NCBI GenBank assembly: GCA_023333565.1
Contig: JAJKFH010000052.1
Span: 1,302,001-1,366,000, forward strand
Reading direction: 5' to 3'
Length of the DNA: 64,000 nt
Origin: Puffinus mauretanicus
Taxonomy: Eukaryota > Chordata > Aves > Procellariiformes > Procellariidae
Shown: positions 23,901-35,900 of the stretch, piece by piece
Position numbering within the stretch: the stretch's first letter is position 1
Layout: every line of letters begins with the position of its first letter
Made by a program: the position numbers and the translations under genes
The notes under the pieces: model-generated
Database searches by the model: none
What the model was told of the DNA's origin: nothing
The model's input: only the letters and a program-made list of their open reading frames with translations

Positions 23901-26900
23901 CAGGCTCTTTGAACTCTTCCAGGTCGTCAAAGAGTTAGGGTAAGTTGTAATGATCCAGTGCCTGCTACAGAATTTGGATGCTGACCTAAGTCTCTGCGAT
24001 ATTTAGGGATAGCCAGAGTCTTTGGAAGGCACATTTCTTTCTCAGTTTCAACTATTAGTTAAATGTTAGATTAATACCTTCCATCCTACCTACACAAAAA
24101 AAAAAAAACATATCTCAAAGCCTGGATCACTCCAAAAAAAGGTGTAGCCTAAGACCATTTGTCTTGTCATGGAGCTATAAGTTGTCTATACTGTAATAAA
24201 TGTGTTTTAAAGCTCACACTAGCAGCTAAAACACATCTTAAGATAAAAACATAAAAGGATACCAGCCACCTGAACTGTGGGGAACATTTAAGGACAGAAG
24301 AGAATTCTAGTATGTGGAACTGGCTGCTAGATGTTTGAGAAAAACTGGTTGGGGCCCTTTAGTAGCAGCAGCCATCGCAACCTCCCAGGCAGGTGCAATT
24401 TCAAATAAATTCAAATACATTTCAAGTAAAGTACACTATTAACAAGCAGGTTTTGTGGTTATCTTAGAATATCCCACTGATAGAGATTCTCAGACTACAG
24501 TGAAACCATGACGAGGCAACTGGACACCAGCTCTTTCACAGAGTCAGAACTGGAGCACTGAATGCCATTTGGTATGAACACAGCCCACCAGTGCTCGTGG
24601 GGTGGGAAGAAGTGTCATGCTTACTTTATTGGAGGAACTTCATCTATCCTGTTTCCCAGCTGTGATTCGTGGGACTTGCTCCTTGTGAGGGTTGGAAAGT
24701 TGGGTAGCAGCTGAAAAACCTTCCGGCAAGGGGGAGGAGGAGTCCGTGGTGGCTTCAACTTATGCCGTCTCTTGGCTTGAGGAGTGGTTGGTGGAGTGAT
24801 GGTGATGCTGTGAGGAGTCCTTGGCGTTAACCTTCCACTGTGTGCGGGGAATGCAAAAGGGTCCAGGAGGTTTTCTGCATAGATAGAAGGTCCATGACTC
24901 GAGGCAAGAGAATCTGAAGATGGGATTGTAGATACTGACACAGAACGTGCCTGCTGGCTGTTGCCTTTGGGAAGGTGCAGTGCAGAGGGAGTCCATGTGG
25001 GTGCAGAGGAGCAGGGGGATTCGGTCGTGTTTGTAGAGCTGTTCTCTCGGCGTGCCTCAGAAAGATTCATCAGGACATCATCTTTTAACTCCCCACCTGT
25101 TCACCAACCGTAGCAATGTTAGTGATTGATTAAAAAGAAAAGCCAATGTATATACACATACCACATCATGCTGCTTTAGGCTATAATGTGTTTTTTTTCC
25201 CCTGCTTCGCACCTAGCCAAGGCGCAAGCCTAGTTTCTCCACCCCTGACACCCATCTAAGACATCAGCTAAAGTAACCTTTAAAATGAGAACAGCAGTAA
25301 CTACCCTTCTTTCCTATCTGTAGCTACGTATCTCAAAAGCTAAAATCAGGTCCTATGTTCTAAGATGGGCTGAGTTTTAATGGGTTGGGGCCCTACAGAA
25401 GAATGTGGGATATATATACCTGCATAAAACAGGCACTCACATCCCACTGCAAGCCTATGTGGATTTGGTGCCAATCTATTCAGACAAATCTGTACATCCA
25501 ACCTGGCACCCTGTCCGCTTTCAGGCTGGTCTTTGGTAAAAAAAGGAAACTATTTTCTGTTAGCCAACAGAAGTGCTAAATACCACTTAAATTGAGAAAG
25601 GTCATTAGATTGGAAACATGAGGTATCTAGGAGCTCCTGATACTCATTTGGCTACTTTTTTCTCTCTCTGGCATGTTACCAGTGCCTAGAACTCACCTGA
25701 CACCTGGAGTACTGGGGCACTGCTGTTCAATTACAGGCAGCAGCAGCACTCAGCACAGAGTTGCTGTGTTTGTTCAGACTGTATTAGCTAGAGCTGCACC
25801 AGGGACAGAGAGCTGGACAAAAAGGAACCACCACATCCTGCTGGATCGCTGGTGGAGCCCAGCACTGCCTTCTACAATGCCTAGCACTGTAGTTCAGAAT
25901 GATCCAGTAGAGCCTGTAGACCGATTCTAGGTATAAATGGGAAAAAAAGTGCAAAGGCCTGCAGGCAGCAAAGCAGGAAGGCACACATTATTGGGATAAT
26001 TTCAGAGGCTTAATTCATCAGGATAACTCTCTGTCTTAACTTGAAGTATGTCCTTAATGACTTAAATCAAGGTGAAAAGTCAAAGCTTCAGGCCCTGATG
26101 TCCTATTGACCAGTCAGTGGTTGAAAACAGACGATATACCTGGATTTTAAAAAATGTCATTTCTTTATAATAAGTGAACGCCACGACTTCTGAACAATGG
26201 CTGGTTTTGCCACAGTATGGATGGGAAATATTTGGCAGCCCAGGACAAGGAAGATTAGAAAAAAGGAAATATGAAACTGAGCTGTTTGCTGACTTTTCCA
26301 TTAACTAATCTTTATGATTTGTGAATGGTATGAACTGTCATAATACCAACAGGAAACATCACCTTTCAGTGACAGATTGATAATTGCTACAAAGAAAGAT
26401 CTGATGCACGTTAGTACCCGTATGCTGTGAGAAACACTCTCGTACAAACAGATTTTACAATGCCTTTGAAAGTAGCCTGGGGAAGGTGACAGGGGAAGAT
26501 GGTGAAACAGCGCTCTGAGAATCTTGAGTTTGACTGATCTTAAATAACCTGGTCAGATCCATTTGCATGCTGAACACATGCATTTCTAATTACACAGTTC
26601 CTTTCTTTCCATAATTTCAAGGTAAATCAGGGTTCTTTCTAGCTCTTGAATCTGCTATTGGAATTTGGCTAATGATTCTATCAATTCTAGCAGTCAAAAA
26701 AAGATAGCAGGAGGCAAGCGGTTTTAGAGAGAAGCGAATCAATTGGCACACTACAAGCTACGCAGTGATAAAGGGTTGTCAGAGCAATGTTCTTCACTTC
26801 CAAAGCATTGAGCTGAACAATACTCAGGCTTCTGAGCAAAGTAATGTCAAAGAGAATTACACCTTCTCTCTGAGCTAGCAATATTTGGGGAGGGGATTAC

Positions 26901-29900
26901 CTACAAGAAATCTGGTTGTATCCTTGTTAGATGAAGGATATGTGTACTGAATGATGGAGGATTAATTGGAGCATTAGACACAACTCTGAACAGAGAGGGA
27001 ATAAGGATATAGTCTGTTGAGAAGGAGAGGATATTTCTACATACATTTATTTCCATTTATTTATTTATTTGACATGCTGTCAAAACCAAATCCAATCCAC
27101 AGCTCTAGATGCATTTGATCACTGCAACTTCACATACATCCAAGAGCCATAACCTGAAACTGGTTATAGAATATACCCAAAGACATCTTCTAGAGGTTTT
27201 TGCAGATTGTCTCATATGAAAGGAGGCAGGATGGGGGCCGGATTGCCGAGAAATTAATTCCATAGAACAACAAGGCAGTCTGTACCTGATTCAGTCACCT
27301 TCCGTAAGCAGCTCAGTGCCCCATTGAGTCTGGAGCACTCCTCATCTCTGGCACCACATCTCTTCATTGTTTCTTTCACCTTTGACTCATTCATTTCTAG
27401 TAAGGCATCTAAGGTTAGCTCCTCTGGTATTCTCTGCAGAAAAACAAGAGGATACATTTTTTTTTTAAATATACATATATAAACAAGACTGTCACTTGTT
27501 ATTCTGATGTACTTTAAATAGTGCCACTGTCTCACTGTCTGGTCTGACTCATGATTTACTCATTTTGGTAGTGCATCTCTCTTAAGGATCACTGGGTCAG
27601 TAATGACCATGCAGCAGATCTCAGCAGTGCTCAGCAGCTGCTCTTTCTCCTCCCTCCATCATGAGAGACCAGGCATATGCTCAAGTGTGCTCTGTATCAT
27701 TAGGATGTTATGGTCATTCTCTGGTATTTAAGTTAGGATTAGAGGTGATTGAAATATTCTTCTCCCCTTGTGGAAAGTTTTCGCTCAGTATTTTTGAAAA
27801 GCTACTAATGAAAGCTTAACTTTTTCATTAAAAATAGCAGTCGGAAATAAAACAAGCCTAAAACCTGATAAAATGTCAGATAAAGATGTTTGGCTTTTCA
27901 ATAGGGAAGTGAAAAGTAAAAACAGTGAGGAAGATGTTAAACAAAAATAAATGTTTTGTTTAAATGTTTTGTTTGTTAAACAAAAATAAATGTTTTGACA
28001 AAGTGATAGCGACCTCCTCCTCAAGCAATTTTTCCTTCATTAGAGAATCAGTCTTACCCATTTCTTGCTTGGAAAGAAATTTGTGCAGAACTCCTACACC
28101 TTAATACACCGAAGCCCCTAAAGGTTTACATCAGGCAGACACAAAAGATACAAGAGACTGGAAAGCATGAAACGATCTGGTATTTCCTGACACAGAATTG
28201 AGCTGTGTCACCTCTCTCCTCCCCCATTCAAATGTTTCCAGTGTAAGTTTGCAGCAATTGTGGTTAATAAACAAAACCAGGATATTTAGCCCAGATACCC
28301 AGGAATTTCCCTGAAAGTTTTGCCTAAACAAACCTCACTGTTGCCTGCTCTCACAATGAGATCACAAATTTCACAATATTTGGCCTCTTTTCTAAAGTTT
28401 CAACTCCTGGAATCAAACTATATAAAAGGGTTTCAACTTTTATTTGAAGGGGAAACTCAAAAGTGTGTCTCACTGTTTGGAGAAACAAAAAGCTTGAAAT
28501 CCTCTAGATTCTTAAATCCTGCTTCTGACTATAAATCAGATTTGAATGTTGTTGATGTCCTTTAACAATCACATCTTTCTTAACCCAGACTCATGCCTTT
28601 GAGATCCGATGCATGACTTCTGATTTTAACTGTGACAGTGCTAGAAACAGCCCCAACCTTTGGAGCTTTGTAGGTGGTAACACAGAGAGTAATCACAGTT
28701 TCCATTTTTAGTAACTGTTGCATGGAGCAAAGAAAAAGAATAAATTAAGAAAAGGCAGAAGGCTAAGAAATGCATCCCGCATCTTCTGTCACATGCCCTG
28801 AACCGGACGAAATACAAAACACAGCTGACTCAAGGAGAGGCCAAGAATTTCAATGAGCAGTAAGCACAAAGCAGGTCCATAGAAGAGCCAAAGTTCAATG
28901 AAGTTTGGGCAAATTTTCTTGTTCTTCTACAGTCAGTATTAGCAGAATTACAAAAGCACAGATATCCCACCCGACGCTGGGTATTACTATTCATTTTCCT
29001 GCACACCTGCACCACCAAGATGCAGTAAGACTGCCCCAAAAAACTTCTTCCTGAATGACTTCCACTTGGGTAAAACGCAGGAAGCACAAAGACTCCAGTG
29101 AAAACGCAGTGCAAAATCTGCTCTCCTGGGATTCCTAACCTGATATTACACTCCAAAGCACAAAAAAACCCAGGGGTTCAGATCACCTGAGTTGAAATTG
29201 GAATGGGTTTCCACAACTCAAATATTCCAGCATGAAGCCAGTACAGGTTTGCTCACACAGCTCCCCAGCCGAACTGGGCTGATAACAACAGAATTAAACC
29301 AAGTCTTTCTTATAGTTAGTTATTTCCCCAGCACCCCCTGAATTCCTCTCCCCTGCACGCAGACAGGCAGCTCACAGAAGCATCTTTGTTCAGCGATATC
29401 ACAAGGGCGGTTCTGCGATGCGGGACGTCAGCCTCGCAGCGACAAGCAGCTCTAAAAGGGACAGCGACTGGGGGCAAACATGGAGCGAGTTTTAGCGTAA
29501 TATGGAAGAAAGTTTTCTACACTGACATGGGTGCCCCTGTGCTCTGAAGCAGGGAAGCTAATGTTTCCCCATTAAGAATAAGGGAAAGCCAATGTCTCTT
29601 ACAAAAACGCTTATCCCGTTTCATGCTTTTACACGGTCTTAGAGTAAGTGGGATTACGGTGATGTCATTCTTGAATTATCTTGAAACATTTCCTCACCCC
29701 CACCACTCCCCACTAAGAAAACAACCCAGATTACGTAGCCACTGTTTTAAGCATCAGTGTCATTCCAGATCCCAGTATAAACTACCAAGTCACGTTACCC
29801 AGTATCACCTCACTTCCCTATCCTTCGCATGACACAAATGTAACCAGTAACTTCTTAGAGCTATTAGCAAGTCAATCAGTGAAGTGGAAGAGACTAAGAT

Positions 29901-32900
29901 TTCCTCGGGAAAGCAAAGTTTTTCCACCACAGCCAGTTCCATAGCCCGGGCTTTAAATGGCCAGCAGAAGCAGCTGAAATGCAGGGCCAGCCAGGACGGG
30001 ACTGGTCGCAGCGTGGTTGGGGATCTGGTTTCTCCAGTGCCTGCTCTATGGCAGGATCCGGAGTGGACAAGCACCACTGATCTGCAGTGTTCACACCCAG
30101 GGTAGTGACTGGCACTGGGGGGTATCAAGGCTTGGCAGCAAACAACATCTGGGCTGGCAGAAATGCTGATGAGCCACAATGCTTCATAAAAGCAAGTGTG
30201 GCATCAGGTAGTGAAAAAGGTTCTCCCTGCCCAGTTTAGAGATCACAGGAAAGTCAGTAAAGCAAATCCCAATAAAATAATTTAAAAAATCCCCCAAAAA
30301 CAGAGGCTAGAAAAAAAAGGAGGAACTCGGTCTGGTCTGCAAGCCTGTGCCCACTCAAGTGGCCACCTGCAGTCAGGTTCTCTTCTGTCTGTCCTCCTTT
30401 CACACAAGGAGGGCAAAGTACAGCAGTTACCCAGCGCAGACGACACTGCACCTTTCACAAGAGCCTTGTACCTGTGCAGTTAGTCCTCAGTGGAGTAAGA
30501 AAGGGGCTATTAGGTCTTTGGACTGAAAAAAATGAGTGTATACACTGAGTGTGTCCTTCAGTTTGTATCAATAAGGCGGAATTGACTATTTTAACTTACC
30601 CCAAATTAAGCTCTCCTGGTTGTGCTAGTATAGGCAAGGCCTAACTGGGGAATTCCCATTCCCTACTGCAAGAGGTATGTGGAATGGCATCTGAGCTCAG
30701 CTCCTGCTTGTAACAGCACACACACTCACTGCTCCCAAGGCACAACTCACAAGCACAAAATTGTCACGCTCACAACCAGTACACATGCCCGAGGATGGCA
30801 GGGATGGGGTGTTGCAATATTCAGGGAGCGGGCCTGGGTCCTCCACAGCGGTGCTCAGAGCCTCACAGGTCCTTCTCTCGTTCCCAGAGGGGAGCACAAC
30901 CACATGTTTACTGGCACAGAGAACTTAGCTGTCATCTCTGTCCTATGGCAGCTTGATAGTTAAACGCCAGGATTGCCTGTTCTTGCAAGTCTGCTGGTGT
31001 TTAGTGCTTTTCTTTTTTAAAGATCAAACCCCTGCAACCAGGAATTCCCAGCTTTCACTTCTAATTTTCAAGCCTTCCTGGTTGCAGAGAAAAACCTTGA
31101 AAACAATTTTTAAAAAGTTACAAAACATTCCAAACTATTGAGCTTTTTAGAAAGTTAGGGCATTTTTTCCTTCATCTCATTCATTTGCAGGACACAATCA
31201 CTATGGAGGGCTTGATCACCCCTAAGCTGACTGGTTTCACTTCCTTAAGCAAGTCTGTGCTCTACAACTCGATGTGTGGCCTGCCATGAAAAGCTGTAAC
31301 AGTTCACACAAGGCACAACTGAGCAGTGAGGGGCAGTCCCAGCCCTTCACTGTGAACTTTGCTCTGCATCCCTAGCACAATCTCACCCAGACACGCACGC
31401 TTACAAAGGGTCCAGCCTGCTGCTAGCTTGCCCCCTTCCTGGGCCTGCATGGAAAGTCCAATCTACTCTTTTGCTCAATAGTCTAATTTTAGAAAGACAG
31501 AATAGCAAGTTGTAGGAAAGTATAAGTACAGAAAAGGAGATTATATTTAAACAATCCCAATGACCTTGAGCTGGGAGAGCTCAGACTTTCTGAACCTGCT
31601 GCCAGCCCCCATGACACGCGACAAAAGGAATAAGCCTTAAAAGGGGGGGAGGGAGGGGAAGTAAGAGGCTTTCTTTAAACAGCCACTCATGTGCTGCACA
31701 TATGTGGTGGCTTAATATAAAACTGGTCAACCTGATCCCTGTAAGATTGGTCTGATATGATTTAGCTCTGTGTGAGCCCCCCAGCCAATGTGATAATGAT
31801 GAGGGTCACTAGTTCAAGATGGCTCTTAAAACAGGTTCCGTTGCTGCTGATGCTCTGGCTCAGCTGTTGAGTTGGGGGGAAGAATGTCTCCTGCGAAGCG
31901 CCCTGACAGTGTCCATCTCAGAGGAGCATGTGGTGGGCTCCAAGCCCCTCAATGCAAGTGCAATTCTGAGTCCTTGCAAATCTTCAGCACTGAGGGTGAG
32001 AAATGTGGGTCCAACAGACCTCCCTCTACCTGCTTCTTTGTGGCTACTGTGGCTTTAAAAAAAATACAGCTTTAAAAAAAATGCAGCTTAAAGGCTAGCC
32101 TTAAGGCCAAGCTAAGTACCATCTCCCTGCACACACCTTGCCTTGACTACAGAATGACAGAGGAAGCCGCAAGATATTCAGATACTATTCTAATAATAAG
32201 GTCAGATTAAAAAAAAAAAAAAAAGAAGAGTAGGAGGAGACAGAGCCTGCTTTCAGTCTTTCAGCACCTCAAAACTGCCAGAAAAATCTAAAGCCTTACT
32301 CACCACACATTGCTTAGCAGAAGTGATGCTAAAAAGCCCAAACCAGGAAATTATTCCTCTTTACAACAGGTAAGAGGACTTTTCTACAAAGCCCTCCTGC
32401 TTATCAGACATACAGACTGTGCACTTCATGGTATGTGTGTTTAAAAAGGAAAAAAGTAAACCACAGTGTATCCAAGAAGCCATCCAAAGGTTAGTCTCAA
32501 TTAGTCAGGGTGAAGAGTTCACAATAGTGTAAGAAGGTCTTTAATCTTGCCTGGTGTCCAACTTAAATCCCTGAAACATGGCAAAAAAGCTGGTATCTAA
32601 CACAGTGCATGGGTTATTTTTGGTAAAGATTCCTCCCTGCAGATAAGCCTACGGAGCTAACGCTGCTGCTAGCACTCTGCAAAATCAGTCTGACCTGCTC
32701 CTCGACCTAGTAGACGTGGCTCTTCCTATAAAGCCAGACAGTTGTCAGGGCCCCAAATGCCTCCTCTTAAATCAATACGTTCCCTCACCAATCATCTTCC
32801 TGTAAAGCAGCAGATGCTAGAAGAGAAAGCCCATTACATAAGGTGCTTAAATTCCCACTGACAGCTCTAAGCAAAGCATGTAAGGATGCTCTTAGAACAT

Positions 32901-35900
32901 CTTGTGCCTGCTAGTTGTTACTTTGCTCTGGGTTTCTGGTGTCCAGTGAAGAAGGTACTGAAAAATTGTTGTATTATTAAATTTCTGGAGATTTTATGGG
33001 CCTTCTGGAAAGCCTCTCACATGAAATTTCTAGCTTGCATTAAGCTGCGAGTACACACAGGCTATGGTTTCACATAACATCTGCCTCTTCACTGTTTCAC
33101 CTCTCACACAACAGGTGGGGTGGAGAGCAGCTGACAGTCTCAGGGCATTCCCATTCAGTCTGCTCGTTGTGGACAGGATAGCTGCTGTCCTTTACTACTT
33201 TCCTGTGGGAAGACAGACATAGCGGGTGCAGTGTTTCACTGCAGAGCCTGAGGGGTAGCATGAGCCTCGTGCAGACCTCAAGGCATGAACGATTCACAGT
33301 GAACAAGGCTGGGCAAGGGGCACCTGGACCCCTTGGCAGGGGAAGGGAACCCTGGCAGTAGTAGAGAATATTTTCCAAGAGCTGTTTACACTGGGGAGAG
33401 GCCTTCAGCTGGAACATGGTGGTGGAGTTTTAGGTCCAGGAAGCCTGCAGGACAGCGTTAATTTGCATACACACAATTAGCACATTCAGGATCTCTACTA
33501 TCTAGCAATCCAGTCAGAGCTTCTGCTGCCAGACCCATGGAAATCCCCAGCAAACGGCCAAAATCCTCACAGTCTGTTCATGTAGATATGCTGACAGAAA
33601 AAGATGAGAGGATACAGCTGTGGAAACCTGATAGGCTTAGGCAGATCTGCTTCTTTTATTCCCCCAACCAACGTAAGGATGCACACACATAAACCCCATG
33701 CTTTTCCTCCAACAATTGATCAGCATGATGTGCTACAAGCTAGATCACTGTCCAAGCAAGCATAACCATCTGCCGTGGTCTCCTTAGTATCAACCCTATG
33801 CCAATGCCTCATCCTCTACAGATTTTCACAGGGGCAGCAGGAGACTCTAACAGACAATTCCTACTCAAGGCACGAGCCTTTCCTGCTCTGTTCCCCAGCG
33901 TGCCAAGCGCTGCCCCTGGCTTGCTCAGGAACCACTCTCGACTACTTACAAGAAAGTAGGTCTTTGGCATAAATGCTAAATGGGGAACGAGACAAGTTTC
34001 ATGAGCAAAAAGGAGGTATTACGAAAAAATATATACATTGGGAGTCAAATACATTCCCCAAATGCAGCGGCCGTAAACCAGACCCAACCACAGTACTGTT
34101 TCATCTGCTCCCACGTAGTCTCCCTGGTGGCAAAGTTCTGCTTACAGACAGCAATCATTAGGGCAGGATTTGCCCCTCCCCGTGCGTGACAGTTATCTAC
34201 TCTAAAAACAGCTTTCCAAACTTGATTGACTGGAACCCCTGCTACATGGTGAGCAGGGCTGGTTCAGACATGTTTCAGAAGATGATAAGGAGATGACTAT
34301 GTTCTTAAGTTACTTTTTAAGATGGTGACAAGTTATATGTGGGAACAAATATAATAGTGACATTTCTGGGAAGAATAACAGTAAAGACAGAGAGGATTTT
34401 TTTCCATGCTAAAGAAAATAAGCCAGTAGAGATTTTTTAATCTCTTTTTTTTGCTAGACGTGCCCCCAGCCCAGAACCTAGTAAGTAGCTCTGCAAGAGA
34501 CTTAACCTAACAGTGGGGACAGCACTCTTTCCACATCCTCCTTCCCTCCCACTCCCCCCTCAATTCTTGACTCCAACTCTCAAGGGGAGCAGGATAATCC
34601 AGATCAGTATATTTTTCTAGGTCCATTTTCAGAGCAACTTCTACCCACTGGAGACCACTATATAGCTTAGATGTATCTTCCGTCTGTATGGTTCCTTGTT
34701 CTGCCTTTTCTAGTTCTCAGTTCAAGTATCTCTTTTCCCAGTTTCAATCCACCATATTTAACCATTTATGCACCATTTACAATATTAAACTACATGTACA
34801 CAGTGCTAATCAATCTCTAGGACTCCAAGCCAAAAACAAGGACTCTAGCATTTCCTAGAAAAATACTTAAAAAGAAAGTTACAGAACAATACTAGCCCAG
34901 CTCCAAAGCAGAGCCTGCTCCACACTAGCCACCGTTTTCTATGATAAAAATCTGTCTGGCAACTGATTAGAGGAACAATAACAAAGAAACAGAAATAGCA
35001 CGAGTTGGGGTAGGGGTTCAAAGTTTCCTTACCCCTCAGAATTGTGTATTCACAGAGAGCAAACAGGATCACAAACTCAAAGCTTGTATTCACCACCTAC
35101 CTCCAAGTCTGCTAGGTCCGCACAGAACAGCCCTTTCACTCCACGCAGCACGACCGGCTGACTGTTATCCATGCTCACAGGAGTTTTAGCTGTTGCCCAA
35201 CGCCATAAACAGTGCATTGTTATTACTATAATCTCTTTCAGAACTAAAGGATTTTACAAGCAGTCATTATTCTTGTTTTAAATATAGGTTTTCAAAGAAA
35301 GAAAGGAGCCTGACAACAAGACAGCAATTATAACAGCAAGTGCTTTCAAGCTTCACAATGTCTAGAGCAAGTCACTGAGCAAAAATAGTCTTCACTGTGG
35401 ACTAGAGGAGTCAGCAGATATTCTAAATTAGAGCTGGTGCTCTATTTCTGACAAGAGAGCCTGGGAGCTTCTGTGCTTCCCTGCATGGCAGCTTTATTTG
35501 GGAGAGGACTGGGGGGGAGAGAGGGGAGGAGAAGAGAGAGGGAGAAAAAGAACATTGTTTCTCTAATGGCTGAGCTAAAAAACTGCTTGCAATTAGGCTG
35601 TTTTTCAAAGGTGTTATGTCACAGATTAGCACAATCTTGCAATACTCCCTCCAGCAATGCTAAAAATGCAAAGGGAATCAGAACCAAAAAAAAAGCAAAA
35701 AACCATGAAGCAGTGGGCCACAGGAGAGCCCTTCACCTGCACACACCTCCTGCATTGTACCTGCTGTTTCTATTTAGATCTCAGAGGTGGACAGGGAAGG
35801 GCTGCGTTGCAGCTATTCTCCGAGACTCTACAGGTACTTGGCAACCTCTCCAACTAGTTTCAGAGCCTAAAACTCTCAAGAAGAGAGGCTATGTGCCTAA

